50,878 bases of DNA, taken from assembly GCF_030689685.1 (NCBI RefSeq), contig NZ_JAUYEY010000005.1:1-50878 (forward strand), read 5' to 3'. This document shows positions 37,224 through 44,197 of the stretch, piece after piece; within the stretch, counting starts at the first letter, position 1, and each line of letters begins with the position of its first letter. This DNA comes from Polaromonas sp. (lineage in GTDB: Bacteria > Pseudomonadota > Gammaproteobacteria > Burkholderiales > Burkholderiaceae_C). The notes beneath the pieces are model-generated. The model saw only the letters and a program-made list of their open reading frames with translations. It was not told the DNA's origin and made no database searches. The translations under genes and the position numbers were made by a program.

Positions 37224-38279
37224 TTATGCCGCGAGCAGGCTGCGCGCCACCACATCCATCGCCGCCGCCGTGTGGTCGCGCGGGGCCAGCACCTGGGCCG
37301 TGTCGTACTGCGTGAAGTTTCGTCGCATCGACTGCAGGTAGACCGGGTCGTAGTGCTGCAGCAGCAGCTCGCGCACCACCGAGGCGACATCGCCATTGCG
37401 CGCCCGCGTTTGCCAGTCGCTCACCACCTCTTTGCCGCGCGCCTCGGTCAGCGCGCCCAGGCGATCACAGAAAAACGCGATGTCCTTGACGAAAAAATCA
37501 TAGTCCTCCAGCAGCAGCGCGACGCGTTCGTCCTCGGCCAGGTTCAGCCGCAGGCAGGGACTGGCGCGCATGGCGGCGATCAGGCCTTCCGGCACGGCCA
37601 CATTGCCGACTTTTTTGCTTTCGCTTTCGATGTAGACCGGGCGTGCCGGGTCAAAGCGGCGCAGAGCCGTCCAGACCAGGCTGTCAAAAGCCTTCTGGCT
37701 CGGCTGCGGCACACCGGGAATTATGCCCAGCACCGAGCTGCGGTGATTCGCCAGGCCTTCCAGGTCCAGCACCTGCGCGCCCTGGGCGGCCAGCGCATGC
37801 AGCAGCCGGGTCTTGCCCGCGCCAGTGGGGCCGCAGACAACACGGTACTGATGCCGTGCCGCCAGTTGCGGCAGGTCGGCCACCAAGGCCGCACGAAAGG
37901 CCTTGTAGCCACCGTCAACCAGCGTCACCTTGAAGCCGATCTGGTCCAGGATCAGCGCCAGCGAGCCGCTGCGTTTGCCGCCGCGCCAGCAGTAGATGAG
38001 CGGCTGCCACTCGCGCGGCTTGTCCAGCACCTCGCGCTGGATATGCGCCGCGATGTTTTTGGCGACCAGCGCCGCGCCCAGCTTCTTGGCCTCGAACTGG
38101 CTGATCTGCTTGTAACGCGTGCCGACGACTTTGCGTTCTTCATCGTTCAGGCTGGGCCAGTTGACGGCGCCGGGCAGGTGGTCTTCGGCGTATTCGCCCT
38201 CGCTGCGGGCGTCGATCACGGCGGAATAGTCGGCCAGGCTGGCCAGCGCCTGTTCGGCAGAGATGCGTTCCAGGCTCAC
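37224..38279 (-). CDS. mnmH: tRNA 2-selenouridine synthase MnmH (SelU/YbbB)
   Basis: MnmH replaces the sulfur of 2-thiouridine at the tRNA wobble position with selenium, using selenophosphate. The 351-residue protein has an N-terminal rhodanese domain with Cys97 in Y-C-W-R-G-G-K-R-S-G and a P-loop G-P-T-G-A-G-K-T at 150-157, the exact two-domain layout of the family. The selenophosphate synthase gene selD is not in the window. Its start overlaps the esterase stop in a 4-nt ATGA-type overlap on the minus strand, so the two are coupled. In E. coli ybbB, tesA and ybbA also share a locus. Confidence 0.94.
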   Translation of the reverse strand: MSLERISAEQALASLADYSAVIDARSEGEYAEDHLPGAVNWPSLNDEERKVVGTRYKQISQFEAKKLGAALVAKNIAAHIQREVLDKPREWQPLIYCWRGGKRSGSLALILDQIGFKVTLVDGGYKAFRAALVADLPQLAARHQYRVVCGPTGAGKTRLLHALAAQGAQVLDLEGLANHRSSVLGIIPGVPQPSQKAFDSLVWTALRRFDPARPVYIESESKKVGNVAVPEGLIAAMRASPCLRLNLAEDERVALLLEDYDFFVKDIAFFCDRLGALTEARGKEVVSDWQTRARNGDVASVVRELLLQHYDPVYLQSMRRNFTQYDTAQVLAPRDHTAAAMDVVARSLLAA

Positions 38280-38983
38280 TTGATGAGCTTCTTCAATTCC
38301 GGCCAGACGTTGGCCAGCATTCGGGCCTGCGCCTGCTCATTGGGGTGGATGCGATCAGCCTGAAAGTTGCCGACGGCGTCATCCACGTCGGCAATACCCT
38401 TGAGGAAGAAGGGCACCAACGCGGCTTTCTCAGCCCTGGCGACTTTGGTGAACAGCCCGGAGAAGGTCGCGCCGTAAGCACCGCCATAGTTGGGCGGCAC
38501 CTGCATGCCCAGCAGCAGCACTTTGGCGCCGGCTTTTTTTGCGGCTTTCGCCATGGCCAGCAGGTTGTTTTCGGTCATGTCCAGCGGCAAGCCGCGCAGG
38601 GCGTCGTTGCCGCCGAGTTCGATCACCACGATGCCGGGTTTGTGCTGGGCCAGCAGCGCCGGCAGGCGCGAACGCCCGCCCGAGGTGGTGTCGCCGCTGA
38701 TGCTGGCGTTGACCACACGGATATTTTTCTTTTCGGCGGCGAGCTGTTTTTCCAGCAGCGGCACCCAGCCGGTGCCGCGTTTGAGGCCGTATTCAGCGCT
38801 CAGCGAATCACCGACGATCAGCACGGTGTCGCGAGCGGCGGCAGCGGTCTGGGCCTGCGCCAGCAGCGGCGCGGCGGCGAAACAGGCGAACAGCAGCGCG
38901 CTCAAAGGTTTTACCAGCCGGGCTGCCGCAGCGCGGGCAAGCTTGGTAAAGTCTGATCTCAAGTTTTCTGACAAGGCTGACAT
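38276..38983 (-). CDS. tesA: TesA-like arylesterase/lysophospholipase (GDSL family)
   Basis: This is a 235-residue secreted SGNH hydrolase. Signal peptide: a basic N-terminus, then L-S-A-L-L-F-A-C-F-A-A-A-P-L-L-A-Q-A. Block I is G-D-S-L-S-A-E-Y-G with the nucleophile Ser60, block III is G-G-N-D, and block V is D-R-I-H-P-N-E with catalytic Asp and His. TesA-like enzymes cleave thioesters, aryl esters and lysophospholipids in the periplasm. I place the start at the ATG at 38983; the longer upstream frame would run into ybbA. This ATG and the ybbA ATG share one CATG. Confidence 0.92.
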   Translation of the reverse strand: MSALSENLRSDFTKLARAAAARLVKPLSALLFACFAAAPLLAQAQTAAAARDTVLIVGDSLSAEYGLKRGTGWVPLLEKQLAAEKKNIRVVNASISGDTTSGGRSRLPALLAQHKPGIVVIELGGNDALRGLPLDMTENNLLAMAKAAKKAGAKVLLLGMQVPPNYGGAYGATFSGLFTKVARAEKAALVPFFLKGIADVDDAVGNFQADRIHPNEQAQARMLANVWPELKKLIK

Positions 38984-38984
38984 G
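38981..38984. promoter_or_regulatory. Shared CATG holding both divergent start codons
   Basis: The palindrome CATG contains the ATG of the esterase on the minus strand (38983-38981) and the ATG of the ABC ATPase on the plus strand (38982-38984). If both starts are used, there is no intergenic DNA and each promoter lies inside the other gene's coding sequence. Confidence 0.55.
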
Positions 38985-39704
38985 TTTGAACCTGCGGTTA
39001 ATGTGCTGAACGACGCTGCTCCGGCATCCACGAGCGCTTCGATTATTTCCGTGGAGCACGTATGCAAGAGTGTGAGCGACTCGACCGGCACACTGACCAT
39101 TTTGCGCGATATTCATTTCGCACTCTCGGCCAGGGAGACTGCCGCGATTGTCGGCGCCTCCGGTTCCGGCAAAAGCACCTTGCTGTCCATCATCGCCGGG
39201 CTGGACACACCCACCCAGGGCACAGTGCATCTGGCCGGCCAGGACCTGTTTGCGCTCAGTGAGGACGACCGCGCCGCCTTGCGCGCGCAGAAGGTCGGGT
39301 TTGTGTTCCAAAGCTTCCAGCTCATGGGCAATCTGAACGCGCTGGAAAACGTCATGCTGCCGCTGGAACTGTCAGGCGCAAAAAATGCACGCACCCAGGC
39401 CACCGACATGCTCAAACGTGTTGGCCTCGGCGAACGTCTCGGCCACTACCCCAAGGTGCTGTCGGGCGGTGAGCAGCAACGGGTGGCGCTGGCGCGGGCC
39501 TTTGTGGTGCAGCCGGCGCTGCTGCTGGCTGACGAGCCGACCGGCAGCCTGGACTTTGCGACCGGCGAAACCGTCATGGCGCTGATGTTCGAACTGAACC
39601 AGGAGCTCGGGACCACCCTGGTGCTGGTCACGCACGACCGCGGCATCGCGGCGCGCTGCGAGCGCCGGATCACGCTGGAAGCCGGTCGCGTGGTGGCCAA
39701 TTAA
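38982..39704 (+). CDS. ybbA: YbbA-like ABC transporter ATP-binding protein
   Basis: This 240-residue ATPase is of the LolD/MacB-like group. It has Walker A G-A-S-G-S-G-K-S-T, the Q-loop V-F-Q-S-F-Q-L-M, the signature L-S-G-G-E-Q-Q-R and Walker B L-L-L-A-D-E-P-T-G-S-L-D, so it should hydrolyse ATP. In E. coli ybbA is divergent from tesA and is followed by the permease ybbP. Here no permease follows; the next gene is a DsbA-like protein, so its membrane partner must be elsewhere. A GTG at 39050 is an alternative start. Confidence 0.9.
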   Translation: MFEPAVNVLNDAAPASTSASIISVEHVCKSVSDSTGTLTILRDIHFALSARETAAIVGASGSGKSTLLSIIAGLDTPTQGTVHLAGQDLFALSEDDRAALRAQKVGFVFQSFQLMGNLNALENVMLPLELSGAKNARTQATDMLKRVGLGERLGHYPKVLSGGEQQRVALARAFVVQPALLLADEPTGSLDFATGETVMALMFELNQELGTTLVLVTHDRGIAARCERRITLEAGRVVAN

Positions 39705-39707
39705 GAG

Positions 39708-39764
39708 AAAAAAATAGGTGTAGCCCACGTCGGACGGGCGCTGACAGCTCTGTTTTTGATAGCA
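39708..39764 (+). repeat. Dispersed ~55-bp repeat, copy 7 (intergenic, diverged)
   Basis: AAATAGGTGTAGCCCACGTC is followed by GGACGGGCGCTGACAGCTCT and GTTTTTGATAGCA. The GCCC/GGGC and right-hand arms are recognisable, and in the family frame it reads G-V-A-H-V-G-R-A-L-T-A-L-F-L-I-A. It starts directly after the ybbA stop. Confidence 0.75.
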
Positions 39765-39883
39765 CTCCCTGGTTGTCTCAAGATCGCTGGTACCAAGTCG
39801 CACGTGATAAATCCCGAATCATCCGTGATGGTAAAAGGTGCTTGAATTTTGCGAGGCTTGCGCCATATGCCGGAATTGTCAGG

Positions 39884-39904
39884 CCGTCTACAAGACGGTT
39901 TTTT
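39884..39904 (+). terminator. Intrinsic terminator 25 bp upstream of the DsbA-like gene
   Basis: CCGTCT-ACA-AGACGG is a perfect stem with a 3-nt loop followed by TTTTTT, active on the plus strand only. It lies 180 bp after ybbA and just 25 bp before the next start codon, leaving no room for a promoter between them. Confidence 0.8.
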
Positions 39905-39929
39905 CGCCCTCCCTCTCAAGGCATCACCC

Positions 39930-40604
39930 ATGACCGCAACCAGCCCCGTCGTTTCGTCCACCCTCAAAATAGACTTCGTCTCCGACGTGTCCTGCCCCTG
40001 GTGCGTGATCGGTCTGAAGGCGCTCGAAGAGGCTCTCGACCGGGTCGGGGGCGGGGTGAAGGCTGACATCCATTTCCAGCCCTTTGAACTCAACCCGAAC
40101 ATGCCGGCCGAGGGCCAGGACATTGGCGAACACCTGGCCGAAAAATACGGCTCCACGCCCGAGCAGTCCCAGCGCAACCGCGAGATGATCCGTGCGCGCG
40201 GCCAGGAGGTGGGCTTCACTTTCAGCATGGACAAGCGCGGCCGCATCTACAACACCTTCGATGCGCACCGCCTGCTGCACTGGGCCGGCGAACAGGGACA
40301 GGGCCTGCAGCAAGCGCTTAAAGAGGCGCTGTTCAAGGCTTATTTCACCGATGGCGAGAGCCCCGGTGCACACGAAGTTCTGGTGCGTGTGGCCGGTGAG
40401 GCCGGTCTGGATACACGCCGTGCAAAAGACATCCTGGCCTCGGTTGAATACGCCGATACGGTGCGTGAGCGTGAGCAGTTTTACCTGCAGCAGGGCATCC
40501 ATTCGGTGCCGGCCGTCATCATCAATGACAAACACCTGATTTCGGGTGGCCAGCCTGCCGAGGTGTTTGAGCAGGCCCTGCGACAGATCGCTGCGGCTGG
40601 CTGA
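39930..40604 (+). CDS. DsbA/FrnE-family thiol oxidoreductase
   Basis: This 224-residue protein has a thioredoxin-like fold with a C-P-W-C active site at Cys22-Cys25 and no signal peptide, so it is cytoplasmic. F-D-A-H-R-L-L-H-W and I-H-S-V-P-A-V-I-I-N (cis-proline loop) are hallmarks of the FrnE/2-hydroxychromene-2-carboxylate isomerase-related group. FrnE proteins act as disulfide isomerases and in oxidative-stress tolerance in some bacteria. The ATG at 39930 follows the terminator noted above. Confidence 0.9.
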   Translation: MTATSPVVSSTLKIDFVSDVSCPWCVIGLKALEEALDRVGGGVKADIHFQPFELNPNMPAEGQDIGEHLAEKYGSTPEQSQRNREMIRARGQEVGFTFSMDKRGRIYNTFDAHRLLHWAGEQGQGLQQALKEALFKAYFTDGESPGAHEVLVRVAGEAGLDTRRAKDILASVEYADTVREREQFYLQQGIHSVPAVIINDKHLISGGQPAEVFEQALRQIAAAG

Positions 40605-40647
40605 GCAAGCGGGCGGCATGGGCTGCGTGCTTGCCCTGCGCACTGGG

Positions 40648-40830
40648 TCAGGCTGGATTGCGGCGGTAAAAAGCCAGTGAGCCCGCCAAAGCCAGCAGGG
40701 CTCCACCGCACAGCTTGCTCGTGGCGCAATCGCTGCAAAAGGTGCGTTCAAAAGTGCAGATACGCGCCTCCAGGGACTCGCCGGGCAGGTCCTTGTTGCA
40801 GCATTCGCAGTTGGGGCGGAGTTGGAGCAT
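40648..40830 (-). pseudogene. DUF1272-like small zinc-binding protein, degenerate C-terminus
   Basis: The 60-residue frame starts M-L-Q-L-R-P-N-C-E-C-C-N-K-D-L-P and continues R-I-C-T-F-E-R-T-F-C-S-D-C-A, the conserved first half of DUF1272 proteins. The family then normally has a second cysteine pair of the C-P-x-C-G-G type; here the frame instead reads L-C-G-G-A-L-L-A-L-A-G-S. The underlying DNA (CCCTGCTGGCTTTGGCGGG) looks like a damaged C-P-x-C-G-G coding segment in another frame. A frameshift is likely, but a shorter functional variant is possible. Confidence 0.6.
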
Positions 40831-40970
40831 GGGGTGCCCTGTGGTCAAGCATGGAAAACGCAGATCGGGCGGGCCACCTCACTATCGAACATTTTGCACT
40901 TGAAAGACAAAGAAGACAAAGCGCTTGCCGGGCTGGTGCATGATGCGGTTCTTGTTGACGGGGGTGTGGG

Positions 40971-41378
40971 ATGAAGATTGAAATACAGATGGATGATCTG
41001 CTGAGTCAGCCCGAGGTGCTGGCGCTGTACAGCGCCAACCACTGGTCGGCGGCAGACAAACCGGAGCAGCTAATGGCTGCGCTGCGGAATTCACATGGCC
41101 TCGTCACGGCTCGGTCCGGGAGGCGGCTGATTGGACTGGGCAATGCTATCTCCGACGGCCACCTCGTGGTGTATTTCCCGCACATGCTGGTGCACCCCGA
41201 CTACCAGCGGCGCGGCATTGGCAAACAAATGATGCAGGCCCTGCAAACCCGCTACGCTGGTTTTCACCAGCAGATGCTGACGGCTGACGGGGCCGCGGTG
41301 GACTTTTACCGCTCGCTCGGGTTTGAGCGTGCCGGCGCTACCGTGCCCATGTGGATTTATGCGGGATCGGAGCACTGA
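40971..41378 (+). CDS. GNAT-family N-acetyltransferase
   Basis: This 135-residue protein has the acetyl-CoA-binding motif A of GNAT enzymes, V-H-P-D-Y-Q-R-R-G-I-G-K-Q-M-M, and motif B near A-V-D-F-Y-R-S-L-G-F. The substrate is not evident. It is convergent with argA, whose own C-terminus is another GNAT domain of different sequence. Confidence 0.88.
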   Translation: MKIEIQMDDLLSQPEVLALYSANHWSAADKPEQLMAALRNSHGLVTARSGRRLIGLGNAISDGHLVVYFPHMLVHPDYQRRGIGKQMMQALQTRYAGFHQQMLTADGAAVDFYRSLGFERAGATVPMWIYAGSEH

Positions 41379-41424
41379 GCGCCGACCAGCCCGATGGCCT
41401 CGCGCCAGCCAGACGCCTAGGCTC

Positions 41425-42774
41425 CTAGGACAGCTTTTTGACCAGCACCTGGCTTTTGCGGTTGATGTTGTATTTGCGCTTGCGCGCCTCGGGCAGCCAT
41501 TCCGGATCGGCCTGCACAAAACCGCGCTTGATGAACCAGTGCATGGTGCGTGTGGTCAGCACAAAAATGCTGTCCAGCCCGGCCAGCCTGGCGCGTTGCT
41601 CGATGCGTTTGAGGATGCGTTCCCCGTCGCCCTGGCTCTGGCTGTGCGGGGAAACCGTCAGCGCCGCCATTTCGGCGGTTTTGGCTTCGGGGTAGGGGTA
41701 AAGCGCAGCGCAGCCGAAGATCACGCCGTCGTGTTCGATCACGGTGTAGTGGTCGGCATCGCGTTCAATCTCGGTGCGGTCGCGTTTGACCAGGGTGCCG
41801 TCTTTTTCAAACGGCTCAATCAGTTGCAGGATACCGCCCACATCGTCGGCCGTGGCCTCGCGCAGGCTTTCGAGTTTTTCGTCGATGACCATGGTGCCGA
41901 TGCCGTCGTGCACATAAATTTCCAGCAGCAGCGAGCCGTCCACCGCAAACGGCAGGATGTGGCTGCGCTCGACGCCGGACTTGCAGGCCTTGACGCAATG
42001 CTGCAGGTAAAACGCCGTGTCGGTCGGTTGGAGTGGGTTGGGCAGTTGCGCCAGCAGTTTCTCGGCGGCAGCCAGCGGCAACTCGGTGTCTATCGGGTTG
42101 TCTTCGCTCTCGGGCTGGTCCGGGCTGGTGCGGATGCCGGGGATTTCCGTCAGGAAGATCAGCTTGTCGGCCTGCAGCTCGATGGCCACGCTGGTGGCGA
42201 CTTCTTCCATAGTCAGGTTGAAGGCTTCGCCGGTCGGTGAAAAACCGAAGGGCGAGAGCAGCACCATGGCGCCAAAGTCCAGCGTGCGCTTGATGCCTGC
42301 GGTGTCGACCTTGCGCACCATGCCCGAATGTTTGAAGTCCACGCCGTCAACGACGCCGACCGGCCGCGCGGTGATGAAGTTGCCCGAAATCACGCGCACG
42401 GTGGAGCCGGCCATCGGTGTGTTCGGCAGGCCCTGGCTGAACGCGGCCTCAATCTCGTAACGCAATTGGCCGGCCGCTTCCTGCGCGCAGTCTAGGGCCA
42501 CGGTGTCGGTGATGCGCATGCCGTGCGAGTACTTGGCCTGGTGGCCTTTGGCGGCCAGTTGTTCGTTGACCTGCGGCCGGAAGCCATGCACCAGCACGAT
42601 TTTCACGCCCATGCTCTGGATCAACGCCAGGTCCTGCGCCAGGTGCGGCAGCTTGCCTGCGGCAATTGCTTCGCCCGCGATGCCGACCACAAAGGTCTTG
42701 CCGCGGTGCAGATGGATATAGGGCGCCACCGAGCGAAACCAGGGCACGAAGGTGAAGTTGAAGACCGCAGACAT
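41425..42774 (-). CDS. argA: N-acetylglutamate synthase ArgA
   Basis: ArgA makes N-acetylglutamate, the first step of arginine synthesis. The 449-residue protein has the classic ArgA layout: an N-terminal amino-acid-kinase fold used for arginine feedback (K-I-V-L-V-H-G-F-R-P-Q-V-N) and a C-terminal GNAT domain (A-A-L-T-V-S-P-H-S-Q-S-Q-G-D-G-E-R-I-L). It ends 47 bp from the convergent acetyltransferase gene, with a CCTAGG-CT-CCTAGG hairpin in between. Confidence 0.95.
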   Translation of the reverse strand: MSAVFNFTFVPWFRSVAPYIHLHRGKTFVVGIAGEAIAAGKLPHLAQDLALIQSMGVKIVLVHGFRPQVNEQLAAKGHQAKYSHGMRITDTVALDCAQEAAGQLRYEIEAAFSQGLPNTPMAGSTVRVISGNFITARPVGVVDGVDFKHSGMVRKVDTAGIKRTLDFGAMVLLSPFGFSPTGEAFNLTMEEVATSVAIELQADKLIFLTEIPGIRTSPDQPESEDNPIDTELPLAAAEKLLAQLPNPLQPTDTAFYLQHCVKACKSGVERSHILPFAVDGSLLLEIYVHDGIGTMVIDEKLESLREATADDVGGILQLIEPFEKDGTLVKRDRTEIERDADHYTVIEHDGVIFGCAALYPYPEAKTAEMAALTVSPHSQSQGDGERILKRIEQRARLAGLDSIFVLTTRTMHWFIKRGFVQADPEWLPEARKRKYNINRKSQVLVKKLS

Positions 42775-42899
42775 GGGTGCGCTTTCGGGTTGCAGGAGGG
42801 GCGGGTGGCCAATGGCAGTGAGTGTAAGGGAGGATGCGGGTTTTCATCGACGTGAACCGACTCCCCGCAGCGAGCGCTTCGCCGGATAATCGGGCACGC

Positions 42900-44123
42900 A
42901 TGGACAAACTGGCCTATGGGTTCTGGGGGTGTTATTTCGGGACGACCGCACTGATGCTGGCCGGCTCTGCGATGGCGTTCAACCGTTCTCTGCACCGGAT
43001 ATCGCTCAACGCCGCGCTGTCTGCTACAGCGTCTGGTTTTTTTGTGCTCGCGTTTCTCGGGGCGCTGCCGATTTCGGACCCGGACAGCTTGTCGCGCTTT
43101 TTAGCGCATGTGGCGATAGCGGCCTCCTCGGCTCTGGCTTATCTGCTGTTTTCGATTGTGGGCGCTCTGGACAACCGCAAGGCTCGCCGGCGTACGCAAT
43201 GGGCCCTGGTGGCTTTGGCGCTGGGCGGCGTGGCACTGGGTTGGCTGTTGCCAGCGGCCCATGCGCTTGCGGTCGGGGTGGGCATCGCCTGGTGGCAAGG
43301 CCTGGTGGCCCTGGGCGTGGCACTGCGCAGCGCCTGGCGTGGTGACCGGCTGGCCTGGCAGGCATTTTTCGCGGTGCTTTTCTTGCTGATCGCGATGATT
43401 GGCCTGGGCTTGATTGCGCTGGCGCGCGGGCAGATGCCGTGGCAGGTGCATGCGGTCAGCGCGCTCGCCGGCACCGCCTACCTGAGTCTGATGGCGTCGG
43501 CATTGTGGGTGCGCTACTCCTACCAGATTGAGCTGAACCAGATCATGGCCCAGGGCCCGAGTTATGACCCGGTGACCCGGATGCGGTCGCACTCTGAAAC
43601 GGGACAAATGCTTGTCAGCGCTTTCAAACGCCGCCGTGACCAGCCTACGGCGCTGGGCATGCTGGTGGTGAGCATAGGCAATTTGTATACGCTTGAAAAA
43701 CTGCACGGCACTGCGGCGATGAACCATGCCTTGTTTGTCTGTGCGGGGCGCTTGCGGCAGGTTACCCCCGCCCAGGTCGAGTTGGGGCGTTTTGGCGAGG
43801 ACGGATTTTTGCTGCTGCTGCCCGAGTGCAGTGACAGCGGCCAACTGATCAAACTGGCGCACCGGCTCGGGCCGCGCATGGCCAAGGCTGTAACCCTGAA
43901 CACCAGCCTGGACAGCACCAAGCGTGAAAGCGAACAAACCCGCTGGCGGGCAGACCTTGGCATCGGCGTGTTGATGGTGTCAGACCCGACGGCCAAAGTT
44001 TCTGTCACGCTGGCCACGGCGCGCGCCATGTCACGTACCGCCATGAGTTATGCCAGCCGCGTGGCCTGGTTTGACCATGCCAGCGGCGAAGCGGTGGAGC
44101 TGCCGGTTCTCCGGCCGTCGTGA
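42900..44123 (+). CDS. Membrane protein with degenerate GGDEF domain
   Basis: The N-terminal half has about six to seven hydrophobic helices (from F-W-G-C-Y-F-G-T-T-A-L-M-L-A to V-S-A-L-A-G-T-A-Y-L). The C-terminal half aligns with GGDEF domains: Y-D-P-V-T-R-M-R-S stands where D-x-L-T-G-L-x-N-R is expected, and R-F-G-E-D-G-F replaces R-x-G-G-D-E-F. The D-x-D-x-F-K-x-x-N-D segment is also lost (S-I-G-N-L-Y-T-L-E-K). It is therefore unlikely to make cyclic di-GMP and may bind a nucleotide or act as a sensor. The start may instead be the ATG at 42834, which would add 22 residues. Confidence 0.8.
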   Translation: MDKLAYGFWGCYFGTTALMLAGSAMAFNRSLHRISLNAALSATASGFFVLAFLGALPISDPDSLSRFLAHVAIAASSALAYLLFSIVGALDNRKARRRTQWALVALALGGVALGWLLPAAHALAVGVGIAWWQGLVALGVALRSAWRGDRLAWQAFFAVLFLLIAMIGLGLIALARGQMPWQVHAVSALAGTAYLSLMASALWVRYSYQIELNQIMAQGPSYDPVTRMRSHSETGQMLVSAFKRRRDQPTALGMLVVSIGNLYTLEKLHGTAAMNHALFVCAGRLRQVTPAQVELGRFGEDGFLLLLPECSDSGQLIKLAHRLGPRMAKAVTLNTSLDSTKRESEQTRWRADLGIGVLMVSDPTAKVSVTLATARAMSRTAMSYASRVAWFDHASGEAVELPVLRPS

Positions 44124-44183
44124 GTCGGCATCGCGTCCCGACTTTCGGAGCGCTTGTCTGCACCGATAATTGAGGGCTTATCC

Positions 44184-44189
44184 AGGAAG
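44184..44189 (+). promoter_or_regulatory. Shine-Dalgarno site fixing the TTG start of hrpA
   Basis: AGGAAG lies 8 nt before the TTG at 44198. The next in-frame ATG, at 44288, would remove residues just before the first helicase motif. Confidence 0.65.
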
Positions 44190-44197
44190 TCCACCCT

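Noticed and set aside
40834..40974. A GTG-started 46-codon frame ending in ATGA overlap with the GNAT gene
   Set aside because: No family resemblance and no clear ribosome site. The overlap could arise by chance, and the region may be only leader sequence.
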